In this document: positions 11,397 through 24,238 of the stretch, piece after piece | How positions within the stretch are numbered: the first letter of the stretch is position 1 | How the letters are laid out: every line of letters starts with the position of its first letter | From: Lathyrus oleraceus | Lineage: Eukaryota; Streptophyta; Magnoliopsida; Fabales; Fabaceae | Reading direction: 5' to 3' | DNA length: 64,000 nucleotides | Assembly (NCBI RefSeq): GCF_024323335.1 | Contig: NC_066581.1 | Location: forward strand, 225,634,539 to 225,698,538 | Notes under the pieces: generated by a model | Databases searched by the model: none | Seen by the model: only the letters and a program-made list of their open reading frames with translations | Told to the model about the DNA's origin: nothing | Made by a program: the position numbers and the translations under genes

Positions 11397-13215
11397 CCTC
11401 ATGTTAATCCATGCCTTAATCATGTTTAACCAAAATGGAGTGATTAGTGAATTGAGCTCATTATGCAATTTGGCCAATTTGCCCTTTGATAGCTTGAACC
11501 AATGGAACAGTGTTTTTCCTTTTGCAGCAAGTCACAAATTGCATTTAGAAGTGAATAGAATTGGTTTGGCATCAAAATCCCTTGTATTTTGAAATTTGGC
11601 CTTTTTTCCCACCAATTTTTAAATGGTCCACTTGAAAAATGACCTTTTTATGTGAAGGTTTTTGGTGAAATGTGATGATGGATTTGGATAGTACACATCA
11701 AATGTGGTTTGCTCAAAAAAGAATCAACCAATTTGGCCTTTCCATTCAAAAGTTATGGCACTTTGAATTTCAACATTCTTGAAAATGATTTGATCATAAC
11801 TTGCCAACCATAAATGGGAAATGAGAGTTCTTGGACTTTTTGGAAAGGCAAGAACAAGATCTTCAACTTTCATGTTGGACAAAGTTTGATTTGAAGCTTG
11901 GTTCATGATGTAATTTTGAGGAGAACAACTTTCCATTTTTGGCAGGTGAAAATTACAGGTCATTTCCATTTTGGGAAACTTTTTGTCTAACCTCAAATCC
12001 TTCAACCTTGATCTTTGAAATGTTAATTGGGATCTATATGGACATGAATGAGACATTTCCAACCATCTCACACCTTCCAATCCATGATTAAATGCACAGT
12101 TGACCACAGTTGACGTTGCTAGGGTTTTGGTTGACTGAGCCATGTTCTGATGAATTCCAAGCCTCTTTCTCTTGAGATCTTGATACAAAATGATGTCACA
12201 ACTTATATGAACTCTTGATGAAGAACCATAGTGCCCAAATTCTTCAAGAATGGTCACTATCCATTGCTCAATGGCTTGATTTGACTGTTTGACCTAGTTT
12301 GCTTCATCTGCAAGAAACAAGGTTAGATGACACTATTTTTGTACTTTTGGTTAGTAAACAAATGAAAAGCAATGATATACAAATGCAATACATGCTTGGT
12401 GATCAAGAAACCACACTCACAAGATACCCACCCACTAGGAGGCAAGCAAAGGTGCACAATGATCCTTGAGGCTATGATATGATATGATATGATGCCATGA
12501 GGGATCTTAGGGCAAAAATTGGGGTCTTACAGATGCCCCTATTTAAGGACATTCTACCCGGAGAAGTGAAGTTTAGAAATCTTCATCTCGACGCGGTAGA
12601 ATGGGCTTAAATAACAGTAATGAGACAAATTTTGGTCCCTAAGAGACCTCATGATGCAGATGTATGCATGCAAAAGACACAAACTCTGTGGGGAATATAG
12701 TTCACACAGAAGAAAAGACGATCCATCGGAGTAATACACTCACCAGGAACAGAGACTCTAATAGGACTCTTATTGGGGATAATAAAAGAAAAGGAATGCG
12801 TGAGCAGGACACGACCCTGATTAGGGGATAACAGAAATCAGACTGGAGACCTCACTGGGGAAGTAAAGGACTCACACTGGGGATAAGAATTGATTCCAAA
12901 GGAAACACATCCAGTGGAAAGACTCAAGCTGACTCGCAATGCATGTACTGAGGATAACACCAATACAGCAACACAAATAGCAATACAAATCCGCTGGGGA
13001 GATCTAGAAAAGACTTTCTAGGGGAAGCCAAGGAATGAGATGTTACCGGTATAAGGGCAACAAACTCAGGAAGAATGAATATCTAAGACCGGTATAAGGG
13101 TGAGAGATATCAATCAATCCAAACATCTGAGAAGGACCTGAAAAAGGTACATAAACTCAGGCAAATCTGACTCCACAGGAGACCAAGGTCATAATAGGGA
13201 GCAGAAAGGAAGGAA

Positions 13216-13960
13216 CACCAGGGATACCGAGGTATATAATAGGTGACCAACCGAAACGTGAATTGGTATATATGCCAAAACACTCATCATCCTGAAGAAA
13301 AGCTAGAAAAGCAGACTTATTTATAGAATGGATATTCAATTCCACAAGGAATATGAATCTTACTCTGCGGAGAAAACAATCAAAAGATTGACCCAAGAGT
13401 GCATGAGACATATTATTCATTACCGGCAGACCGTGAATAATATACCCGAAAAGGAAGATACACCAGAGATACCGGAGTATATAATAGGTGACTAACCAAA
13501 GACGTGAATTGGTATATATGCCAAAACACTCATCATCCGAAAGGAGAGCTTGAAAAAGCAAATCGACTTACAGGATGGACATTCGAATCCACAACAGGAC
13601 AAACGAATCTTACTCAACTGGGGAAAATCAACAAAGGATTCCAACCAAAGAGCGCAAGAGACATATTATTCATTACCGGCAGACCGTGAATAATATGCTC
13701 AAAAAGGAAAAGGCACCAGAGACACCGAAGTATATAATAGGTGACTAACCAAAAAGAGAGACAATCGATACCAAGCATCCGGGTAAACGAAAGACAACTC
13801 AAAGAGGATAAATTGCAAGCATCCGGCAATTATCCAAGCAAATATCCGACTCTGCAAAGGGAAATAACGAATCTTACTCGACTAGGGAAACACAAAAGGC
13901 TTCGACTGAAGAGCGCATGAGATATATTATCCATTACCGTCAGAACGTGGATAACATACT
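13216..13960 (-). repeat. Three tandem units of about 250 bp in the Ogre 3' region
   Basis: Units start at CACCAGGGATACCG (13216), CACCAGAGATACCG (13461) and CACCAGAGACACCG (13713), giving spacings of 245 and 252 bp. Each runs through GTATATAATAGGTGAC and ends near GAATCTTACTC...CGTGAATAATAT. The third unit is diverged in the middle. Confidence 0.85.
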
Positions 13961-14436
13961 CGCATGGAAGATTATCCACAACCGGCTACTGGGTTAACAA
14001 AGGATAAATCGACCGAAAAGAAAGGCATCGGGGTACCAAAACTAGGTATATAATGATGACCAATCAAAGGAGCAACAATCATTACCGAGCAAACGGGTAA
14101 ATGAAAGGCGATCCGCTGGGGATGAACTGCAAGCATCCGGCAATTATCCACAGGGACTAGCTGGGGATACATTGATAAACAATCAATGATCCGGGGAACA
14201 AATCACTAGCAACTGGTGAAAAGACCCAACTGGCAACTTCAAAGAGGGATAACATTGCGAACATACGACAATGATCCAGAAGACAACTTGCTGGGGATAA
14301 ATTGCTAGCATCCGGTAATCATCCACCCGCACAGGGAGGAATATCAACATCAAATATCGAATGAAGATAACCACAAAGAGTAACCGGCATCGGTTAGGAT
14401 GAACAACAAGGTTAACTTTGCAAAGGGGAAATTAGG

Positions 14437-15135
14437 GTTTATAACTACCGAATACGGGGTAGAATACCAAAAATCTGGATGAGAAAACACGAGGTTAACA
14501 CTACCGACTACTGGGTAGAAACCACAGACTCAGCTGGGATAAAATTGCAAGCAACCGGCAATTATCCACTCGTACCATAAGGCACAAACTCCGATGGGGA
14601 GAACAAAACAACAAGGGATTTACAACTACCGAATACGGGGTAGAAGACCACAAACTCCACTGGGATAGGGTGAATGAAGGACAAATACTGAGCACTTATT
14701 CAACTTATTCCACAGGGAAACGCAAATTCTGTTGGGGATAAAAATCACAACAACAGCAAATCCACTATCAACCAGAACGAACCGCAAAGGTTACCTCTGC
14801 TAGGGGGAAAAAGATAGGACTTACGACTACCGAATACGGGGTAGTAGCCACATTCTGGTGGGAATAATCACAAATTAGGGTTTACATCTACCGAATACTG
14901 GGTAGAAGACCAACGACTCCACGTGGGGATGGGAAACAATCACAAATCCGCACAGGAAACAAAATAGGGTTTATAACAAACCACAAACTGCTGGAGAGCA
15001 GGCAAATAGGATTTACGACTACCGACTACTGGGTAGAAGACCAACAACTCTTGCTCGAGGAATAAAAGGTATATAACCACAAATTCCGCAGAGAGCAAGA
15101 ACATAGGACTTACAACTACCGGTATAAGGGTAGAA
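14437..15135 (-). repeat. Reiterated CTACC...GGTAG hairpin motif
   Basis: CTACCGAATACGGGGTAG or a variant recurs about seven times (near 14440, 14503, 14627, 14827, 14890, 15020 and 15116). The outer bases CTACC and GGTAG are complementary and constant. The 8-base inner part varies (GAATACGG, GACTACTG, GAATACTG, GGTATAAG). Confidence 0.8.
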
Positions 15136-17209
15136 GCCCAAAAAACTCCGCTGGGGATAAATGAATTGATGCCGGTTACTGGGCAAACCATTCATTTCTT
15201 CCACAGGGAAGCACAAGAAACAGCTGACACAACGCCGATTCGGGATTGATCCGAAAAGACAGACTGAATCAAAACACATCCTATGAGGATATAACTCAAT
15301 AGGAACATCCATCCCAATATATGTGTCGGGAGGAAACGGAAGAAATCGTCATCCACGAGGGTATATCTCAGTGGGGAACTGCAGAAGGAAAGACAGACAC
15401 TTTCTGCTTATGGGCTGACTCTATATGGAGAGATTAACCACCCGACATCTGCTTGGGAAAGATCTATAAAGAGATCTATATCACCCATAGCAGGAGAACA
15501 ACAAACAGGGATATATGGCAAAAATGCAATATGTATATCTGAATGTTTATGAATATGCATGAATATGCGTGATTTATGTTTGATGAATGCTGACAAAACA
15601 GACAATTCTAACACAAACAGGTCCAGGAATCAAACGTCCGGTACTATACTTCCAGGGGAAAAACCAACTGGAAAGCCAATCTGCTAGAGATCCACATGCT
15701 GTAAAGCAAAGATCTGCGGGTACTGCAGGGGATCAAGAGAATCCTAAGGACATCTGCTGGGGAACCCAGCATCAACTGAGAAACAAGAGTTCATGGCCCA
15801 ACCAAGAACTGCTGCGAATGCAACTCCGAACAACTCCGGGGATCAACCCACTGAAGGAGAATCATCCGAGTAGAATCTAACTGCACAAGCAACTCTACTG
15901 GGGAAAGCTGTCAGCTACTCTCTTGGGGAACAACCCACTGAGGGAGAAAGCACCACACAAGTAGATTCTGCAACAAACCACTCTACTCGGGGAGAACATA
16001 TATCCAACGGATCACACCAGTAGATTCTGCAAATAGCCACTCTACTGAGGATCAAAAGTAATCAGGAAATCATTCCAATCTTTGGGATGCTAGAGCTACC
16101 AACCGACCCTACTGGGGATTGAGATAGTTTTCAACAGGCAAAAATTGCCACAACAACCATTCTGCAGACTAAGCTGGGGAAAATGGAAAGCAACCATGCT
16201 GAGGAGAGACACAACAACTCCGCTGGCGACTGCACTGAGGAGAGACTACTGCTGGAGAAGAACGCGAAGTCTTCAACAACATCTCTGCTCGCGACTATAC
16301 TGGGGAACAACCCCATCAACAGCTCTGCTTGCGACAATATTGGGGAACAACCCCACCAACAGTTCTGCTTGCGACAAATGCTGAGGAAAGCGGTAAGGGT
16401 ACCGGGATATCAATCCATCAACCACCGAATCTACCACAATGAGAACAACCATGCTGGGGAGATTACTGCTGGAGAAGAAGCTGAGTCTTCAACAACATCT
16501 CTGCTTGGGGAACAACCCCAACAGCAAAGCGGGAGAAAGAGGATACAATCAAATGCCAGGAATATGAACCAAGGTCTTACCTGTTGGGAATCATACCACC
16601 CTCGGGAGAGCACTGAGACATCCCTGAGTATCCTTTTATCATTGTGAATATTCACTTTATTTAAAACAACAATTTTGAAAAATTTATTTGTTTAAAACAA
16701 TGATATTTTATCAATTAAAACATGCAAAACATTGGTTGAATTGAAACAAATAAGAGTGCAAATAATTGGATAAAGCTCAAATTTATTTGATGGAATGGTA
16801 GCCTGCAAATGGCAAGACTCCATAGATCTGTACAAATTTGAAATCAGTGATATATATTGGAAGAGGGCTACATTGAACATAATGATCCTTTCTCTACCAA
16901 TTTGAATCTCGATGTATGCGAAGCTTCAGTTGACGACGAATCGAGAATCTCTGACGAACAGACAGCTGGTGACCAGAAAGTCTCGTCAGGATGCAGTTAC
17001 TTGCCAAATCCCTAATTTTTGCCTAGATTGCCCCAGGGTGAGGTACTCAATCTAGCGGGATGCAAATATACTTTTTTTTTTCAAGTCTCTAAATTTTGCT
17101 TGGATTACCCTTGCGGGTTCTCCACCGAGACGCTCATTTTTGCCTAAGCCGCCCTTTCGGGTTTTCAACTTAGCGAGCCATTCTGTTTTTCATTTGCATA
17201 TACTTTTTT

Positions 17210-20200
17210 TTAGGCAAAGTATTTCTTGACTGCATCTGAATTCACAGGACGAGTGAAATCCTCCCCATCCATTGTTGTAAGTATCAAAGCACCGCCTGAA
17301 AAGGCTCTCTTAACAACATATGGACCCTCGTAGTTTGGAGTCCACTTGCCCCTGGAATCGGGCACGAAAGACAAGACTTTCTTGAGCACAAGGTCACCTT
17401 CTCGGAACACACGAGGCTTGACCTTCTTATCGAATGCTTTCTTCATTCTCTGCTGATATAACTGACCATGGCACATGGCAGTCAATCGCTTCTCTTCAAT
17501 CAGATTCAGTTGGTCGTAACGACTCTGAATCCATTCAGCATCAGTCAACTTGGCTTCCATCAAGACTCTCATTGATGGGATCTCCACCTCTACTGGGAGA
17601 ACAGCTTCCATGCTGTAAACAAGAGAAAAAGGGGTTGCCCCTGTTGAAGTGCGTACAGATGTACGATATCCATGCAAAGCAAATGGCAGCATCTCATGCC
17701 AATCTTTGTATGTAACTGTCATCTTCTGGATGATCTTCTTGATATTCTTGTTAGCAGCTTCAACAGCCCCATTCATCTTAGGTCTGTAGGGAGAGGAATT
17801 ATGGTGTGCAATCTTGAATTCAGCACACAACTCATCCATCATCTTATTATTCAGATTAGATCCATTATCAGTAATGATCCTCTCTGGCACACCATAACGG
17901 CAAATCAGCTGGTTCTTGATAAACTTCACAACCACCTGTCTGGTCACATTCGCATATGAAGCGGCTTCAACCCATTTGGTGAAGTAGTCAATTGCTACGA
18001 GAATAAACCTGTGTCCATTGGACGCTTTCGGCTCAACCATGTCGATCAAGTCGATTCCCCACATAGAGAAAGGCCATGATGATGAAATCACATTCAGTAG
18101 TGTCGGAGGAATATGAATCTTGTCCGCATAAATCGGACACTTGTGGCATTTCTTCACATATTTGCAGCAGTCAGACTCCATTGTCAGCCAATAGTAGCCT
18201 GCTCTCAACATCTTTCTAGCCATGGCATGTCCATTGGAATGAGTACCAAATGAACCCTCATGGACCTCAGTCATCAACAGGTTTGCTTCGTGTCTATCCA
18301 CGCATCTGAGCAAAACCATGTCAAAATTTCTTTTATACAGCACTTCACCACTGAGGTAGAAACTGCCTGACAACCTTCTCAACGTTTTCCTATCTTTCAC
18401 AGATGCCCCAGGCGGGTAGACCTGGTTCTGGAGGAAATTCTTGATATCAAAATACCAAGGCTTGTCATCATTTACTTCTTCAATTGCAAATATGTGAGCT
18501 GGTCTATCCAAGCGCATCACGGCAATGTTAGGGACCTCATTCCAATACTTGACAACAATCATTGAAGCAAGCGTAGCAAGAGCATCTGCCATCCGATTAT
18601 CCTCTCGAGGAATATGATGAAAGTCAACCTCTGTAAAGAAAGTTGAAATCCTTCTTGCATAATCTCTGTACGGAATGAGACTTGGCTGATTCGTCTCCCA
18701 TTCACCCTTGATCTGATTGACAACCAGGGCTGAATCACCATATACATCAAGATGCTTGATTCTCAAATCAATACATTCTTCAAGTCCCATAATACAGGCT
18801 TCATACTCAGCCATATTATTCGTGCATTTGAAAGTTAGCCTTGCTGTAAGTGGAATATGTGTGCCATGAGGAGTAATGATTACTGCCCCAATACCATTCC
18901 CGTACTGATTTACAGCGCCATCAAACACCATCGTCCATCTGGAACCCGGTTCTGGACCTTCATCAAGTGTAGGCTCATCACAATCTTTCATTTTCAAATA
19001 CAGAATTTCCTCATCTGGGAAGTCATACTGCACAGATTGATGATCTTCAATCGGCTGGTGCGCTAAATGGTCAGCCAAGATACTACCTTTGATGGCTTTC
19101 TGAGCTCGATACTCGATATCATACTCAGACAACAGCATCTGCCAACGGGCAATCCTCCTAGTTAAAGCAGGCTTCTCGAAAATATACTTGATTGGATCCA
19201 TTCTGGATATCAACCAAGTTGTATGATTTATCATGTACTGGCGTAAACGCTTAGCAGCCCAAGCTAAAGCACAGCACGTCTTCTCAAGCATAGAGTACCG
19301 AGACTCACAATCAGTAAACTTCTTACTGAGGTAGTATATAGCAAATTCCTTCTTCCCTGATTCATCTTGCTGACCGAGGACACAACCCATCGAGTCTTCG
19401 AGCACAGTCAAATACATAATCAGAGGTCTTCCTTCCACAGGCGGAGACAAGATCGGAGGTTCGGACAGATATTCTTTGATACTGTCGAAAGCTTTCTGGC
19501 AATCTTCGGTCCAATCATGAGACTGATCTTTCCGAAGGAGCTTGAATATCGGCGCACATGTGGCAGTCATGTGGGATAGAAATCTGGAAATATAGTTCAA
19601 GCGGCCAAGAAAACCTCGGACTTGCTTCTCAGTTTTGGGTGCAGGCATCTCTTGTATTGCTTTGACCTTTGCAGGATCAACTTCAATACCTCTTTCGCTG
19701 ACAATGAAACCCAACAACTTACCAGAACGGACTCCGAATGTACATTTGTTCGGATTCAGGCGAAGTCGGAACTTCCTCAAACGCTGAAAAAGCTTCAACA
19801 AATGCTCAATATGCTCAACTTCCGTTCGGGACTTAGCAATCATATCATCAACATAGACCTCTATCTCCTTGTGCATCATATCATGAAACAAGGTAGTCAT
19901 AGCTCGTTGATACGTGGCTCCGGCGTTCTTCAGACCGAAGGGCATCACTCGATAACAGAATGTTCCCCAAGGTGTGATGAATGTTGTCTTCTCCATATCC
20001 TCGGGTGCCATTTTAATTTGATTATAACCGGAAAATCCGTCCATAAAGGAAAAGACTTTGAATTTAGCTGTATTGTCTACCAACATATCAATGTGTGGTA
20101 GAGGAAAATCATCTTTAGGACTAGCTTTATTCAAATCTCTGTAATCAACGCACATACGGACTTTTCCGTCCTTCTTAGGAACAGGCACAATATTGGCCAC

Positions 20201-20672
20201 CCATTGAGGATATACAGAAGTCACCAGAAACCCCGCATCAATTTGCTTCTGAACTTCCTCTTTGATCTTCACTGCCATATCTGGATGAGTTCTTCTGAGC
20301 TTCTGCTTCACAGGCACGCACTCAGGCTTCAAAGGCAGGAAATGTTGCATTATATTTGTATCTAAACCTGGCATGTCTTCATACGACCAAGCAAAGATAT
20401 CGAAATATTCTCGTAGCAATTCAATCAAATCCTTCTTGACAGACTCTTCAAGAAGTGCCCCAATCTTCACCATACGAACACAATCCTCAGACCCCAAGTT
20501 GACTGTTTCCAAGTCTTCGAGATGCGGCTGAATGATCTTCTTCTCGTGCTCAAGGAGACGGGTAATCTCATCAGGAATTCCTTCAACATCATCTTCCTCT
20601 GCCTCGAATACAGGGGATTCAAAATTGGGAGATGGCGTTGGATCATTATGTTCAATGGGTTTTAAGATCAAC
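17210..20672 (-). CDS. Ogre pol exon 2: reverse transcriptase, RNase H, archaeal-type RNase H, integrase
   Basis: One open frame of about 1153 residues, entered by splicing from gag-pro. Reverse transcriptase occupies residues about 110-330, with D211 in SFMDGF and YVDD at 273-276 (bases 19844-19855). A first RNase H-like domain (about 410-540) lacks the usual first aspartate: it reads MYLTVLE. A second, archaeal-type RNase H (about 578-705) keeps D584, E622, D646 and D696. Integrase has the zinc-binding set H804, H811, C842 and C845 and the DD35E triad D874, D935, E971, then a C-terminal domain (GKWTPNYEGPYVVKRAF). It copies element RNA to DNA and inserts it in the nucleus. Two RNase H domains define the Tat clade. 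No stop interrupts it. The first base (20672) completes the split codon. No ATG is expected because this is an internal exon. Confidence 0.95.
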
Positions 20673-20941
20673 CTGCATAATGATTTTGGTTAACGAAAAA
20701 CTTTAGAATTTAAACAAGCAAATCATTATGCAGATGAAAAATGTTTGCTTTTATTCTTGTTTTTATGGGTTTTTTGTGATCACTGATTTCATGAAAAAAG
20801 CTAAAAGTGAAAACAAACGGAAAAACAAATGTTTAACAATGCATTAATTGAATGAAAACATCATTGTATATATGCTGCCAACAATGTCATCACTTCTCCT
20901 TTTGGCATGGGAGAAGGGTTTTAAACAAAGTGAACAATTAC
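20673..20941 (-). other. Intron between protease and reverse transcriptase (Ogre intron)
   Basis: A 269-bp intron on the - strand with donor GTAATTG (from 20941) and acceptor TTATGCAG (ending 20673). Unspliced RNA meets a TAA two bases into the intron, so it would make only gag-pro. Spliced RNA joins GA to G and restores a Glu codon and the pol frame. The second Ogre copy has the same donor, acceptor and phase (54397-54656). A spliceable intron at this point is characteristic of Ogre elements and is thought to set the gag-to-pol ratio. Confidence 0.85.
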
Positions 20942-23900
20942 TCTGATCTATGGATGACTATAGGAACATCTACAGCGACCCAATTGTGGCAGACACCACC
21001 AGGAATAACGAAATTGTTCAGATCTTCTGCATCCTCTTCCAAGATAGCAGCAGCTTCTTCTTCAGGTTGATCATCATGGATGAATCCTCCACTCGTGAAC
21101 AGACCTTGTTCATTAAATGCCCCAGAACAGTAGCCAATGCCAGCCCGGGATCTGTTGTCTTCAAGTTCAATCACCTTCCCTAAACCAGCAACTGCACCAC
21201 ATTCAATGGCCAGTTTCGCATCTCGGTAGGAAGCGAATGAAGGAGACTTCTTCTCGATCGGTTCATCAATAGATAAAGCTTGGAACGGAGTCCCAACTTC
21301 ATCCTCAGCGTCAATGTATGAGAAAGAAGACAAGTGGCTAACCAGGAGAGCCTTTTCTCCCCCTACCACAACCAGTTTCTTGTTTTTAACAAATTTCAGC
21401 TTCTGGTGTAGGGTGGATGTCACGGCGCCAGCCTCGTGAATCCATGGTCTGCCTAAGAGACAGCTATAAGATGGGTGGATATCCATTACCTGGAAAGTAA
21501 CCTGGAAATCACTTGGTCCGATTTTGATAGGGAGATCAACTTCCCCAATCACGGTCTTACGCGACCCATCGAATGCCTTCACAACAACCCCACTCTGCCT
21601 CATGGGAGGACCCTGATATGACAATCTAGAGAGTGTGGATTTTGGAAATACATTTAATGATGATCCAGTGTCCACCAACACGTTGGACATGGCATCGGAT
21701 TTGCAGTTTAGAGAGATGTGTAAAGCCATGTTGTGGTCTCTTCCCTCCTCAGGGAGATCAGCGTCACTAAAACTCAAAGTGTTGCAAGCAGTGATGTTTG
21801 CAACTATACTGTCAAATTGCTCAATCGTGACGTCGTGATCAACGTACGCCAAATCCAATACTTTCTGCAGAGCCTCCCTATGGGGTTCTGAATGCAACAG
21901 CAAGGATAGAATGGAAATTTTGGATGGCGTTTGTAGAAGCTGGTCTACAACATTATACTCGCTCTTCTTGATGAGCCTCAGCATCTCATCAGATTCTTCA
22001 TTCATAATGCCATTCGGGCCAACTGAAGAAGTGGGAGTCTTTTGTATGGAGGAGGGTCTGGCAACATCAAGTGCCGAATTCTGAATATTAACAGCGGTCC
22101 CAACCGGACGCTCAGCAGATTCAGAAGCAACAGGGGCTTTAGCAGGTGCAGAGAAAACACGACCACTCCGGGTCAGCCCGCTTACATCGGCAATGTTGGT
22201 TACAGCAGTTGAAGGCAAAGGCACTTCGACCCCATCTTGCACAGCAACAGGGTTATATCTGAACGGCACAGCTCGGTCAGACGAATAAGGCACGGGGCCT
22301 GCAGGTTTAATCACCAAGGAGGGAGAAGCTTTCGGCTTGTTGCTATCATAGCGAATAACAACAGGCTCGGGTAACTTGAACACGGGGGATATAACATTAA
22401 CCTCCGGTTCGTCCTCATCGACATTGCGATTCTGCAGAATCTCAATGGTTCCTTCGTCTAATAACTCTTGCAATTCTCTACGGACCTGGTTGCAACCCAA
22501 GCGGTTCACCGAACAGATGCGGCATTTGTCGTGGTCATGCTCCATGTGGCTGTACTGACACAGCAAACGATGTAATTCCACCAACGACTGTCGAATATGA
22601 CTTACATATTTGACCTTATATTTCCCAGGGCATCCCTGGACCATATTCACAGATTTCCCATGCAAAGGCAATGGGTTCTTAGTGACATTTGGGCCTGAAT
22701 CTTCGAAGCTCAAAATCCCACATCTCATCAGGTCTTGAACCTTAGTCTTGAGTGGATAACAGTTTTCAATATTATGGCCCGGAGCTCCGGAGTGATACAC
22801 AATGCTGATCTGGTTTATACCACCATTGTGGGTTTGCAGGAATAGCAGGAGGATCCCTGGGAGTAACCAATTTCCTTTCCAACAAGGAAGGATATAGCTC
22901 TGCGTATGACATCGGAATCGGATCGAAGCTGATCTTCTTCCTATCATAATTCAAGTTGGCCTGATTGGTTGTGCTTCCACGAGGCTGGTAAGCCTGTTGC
23001 TGTGGGCGTTGCTGTTGTTGATATTGAGGCTGTTGATATTGTTGCTGATGTTGAGCCTGCTGATTATCTCTGAATACAGGTGCTATATGATCCACCTGGT
23101 GCTGATGACCGACACGGCGTGCGGGTTTCCTCTGAACAGGAGGTTTCCTTGATTTGCCATGGGATTGCACAGCATGTGCTTCCCCATCCTTCTTCTTAGC
23201 AAACGCTCCATACCGCTTGCTAGAAGAGCCTTCATCTTTCGCCAAACGTCCTTCACGGACACCTTCTTCCAACCTCATCCCCATATTCACCATCTCGGTG
23301 AAGTCAGAGGGAGCACTAGCGACCATCCGCTCGTAATAAAAAGAACTAAGAGTCTTCAAGAAGATCTTAGTCATCTCTTTCTCCTCTAGCGGTGGAGTAA
23401 TTTGAGCAGCCAGCTCTCGCCACCTCTGGGCGTACTCCTTGAAGGTTTCCTTGTCCTTCTGCGACATAGACCTGAGTTGATCTCGGTCAGGTGCCATATC
23501 AACGTTATATTTGTACTGCTTGACGAAGGCTTCGCCAAGGTCGTTGAAGGATCTGATGTTAGCACTATCCAAGCTCATATACCATCTGAGCGCAGCACCC
23601 GACAGACTGTCTTGAAAATAATGAATCAACAGCTGATCATTATCGGTCTGGGTTGACATCTTCCTGGCGTACATGACCAGGTGAGCAAGTGGACAGGTGT
23701 TCCCTTTGTATTTCTCAAAGTCAGGCACTTTGAATTTGATCGGTATTTTCACACCGGGAACAAGGCATAATTCGGCAGCAGACTTGCCGAACAGATCTTT
23801 ACCCCGAAGAGTCTTCAATTCCTTCCTCAGCTCTAGGAATTGGTCATTCATAGCGTCCATCTTCTCATTAACGTCCGGGCCCTCAGATGGCTCGGAATGA

Positions 23901-24238
23901 TAGATGGTATCTTCAGCCCTCGGCATAGTATGCACGACAGGAGGAGCAGCAACAGGGACCGGGCTAGATGTCGGCATGTGAGCAAAGGTTGGAGCAGGAA
24001 TGTCAGGCATGAAACCTGGAGGCATACCCCAAGGGAACCCGGCTGGCATTGCATGAGACGCAAAATGAGCACTAGCTGGCACAGACGGAGCTACAATTTC
24101 AGAGACGACAGTCCTCTGAACAGGGGTTGCAGGCGGTTGAGCAGGCTGATTCTGGGCGGCAAGAAGTTGCTCCATCAAAGCGCCAAGTCTGGCGACCTCT
24201 TCCTTCAGTTCTCTGTTCTCTTGCTCTAGCTGATCCAT
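20942..24238 (-). pseudogene. Ogre gag-pro, with one frameshift at the gag-pro border
   Basis: Gag starts best at the ATG at 24238, opening a coiled coil (MDQLEQENRELKEEVARLG). The frame is open for 38 codons upstream, which may be leader or exon. A proline-rich stretch, then the retrotransposon gag domain (about 23800-23200; KVPDFEKYKGNT, ALRWYMSLD, RDQLRSMSQKDKETF) and a Gln-rich linker follow. Around 22800, inside the zinc knuckle C..H.GAPGHNIENC, the frame shifts by one base compared with the second Ogre copy, giving two overlapping frames (24238-22772 and 22947-20938). The aspartic protease follows, with LVDTGS at about 21661-21675 and CLLGRPWIHEAGA downstream. It ends at the intron donor. 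The shift looks like a 1-bp deletion. Programmed frameshifting is possible but unsupported. Confidence 0.85.

Larger units (their letters stand above)
7103..12531 (-). repeat. 3' LTR of the - strand Ogre element
   Basis: 5429 bp, with the same length as its partner at 27017-32445. On the element strand it starts TGTAAGACCCCAATTTTTGC and ends GCTACA. It contains a TATA box (11391-11396), a 101-bp internal duplication (8105-8305), a short (ATATG)n run near 12470-12495, and toward its end the ACTACGGCGTTTTGATCC and AGGTACGTAGGCAACGG segments shared in form with the other Ogre-like LTRs here. Small open frames inside it recur identically in the partner and are not genes. Confidence 0.95.
12532..17209 (-). 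other. Non-coding, repeat-rich 3' region of the Ogre element
   Basis: About 4.7 kb between the end of pol and the 3' LTR, without a credible gene. The 300 bp next to pol (about 16900-17209) match the tail of the second Ogre copy (58122-58480). The rest is a patchwork of short repeats: three units of about 250 bp (13216-13960), a recurring CTACC...GGTAG hairpin (14437-15135) and more than a dozen copies of CTGGGGA on the + strand. Tandem repeats in the 3' untranslated part are a known trait of Ogre/Tat elements. On the element strand the 3' LTR is preceded by AAATAGGGGCATC, which might include the polypurine tract, but this is weak. Confidence 0.85.

Noticed and set aside
12532..12545. Polypurine tract of the young Ogre copy
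   Set aside because: AAATAGGGGCATC before the 3' LTR is short and mixed. It was not strong enough to list as a feature.
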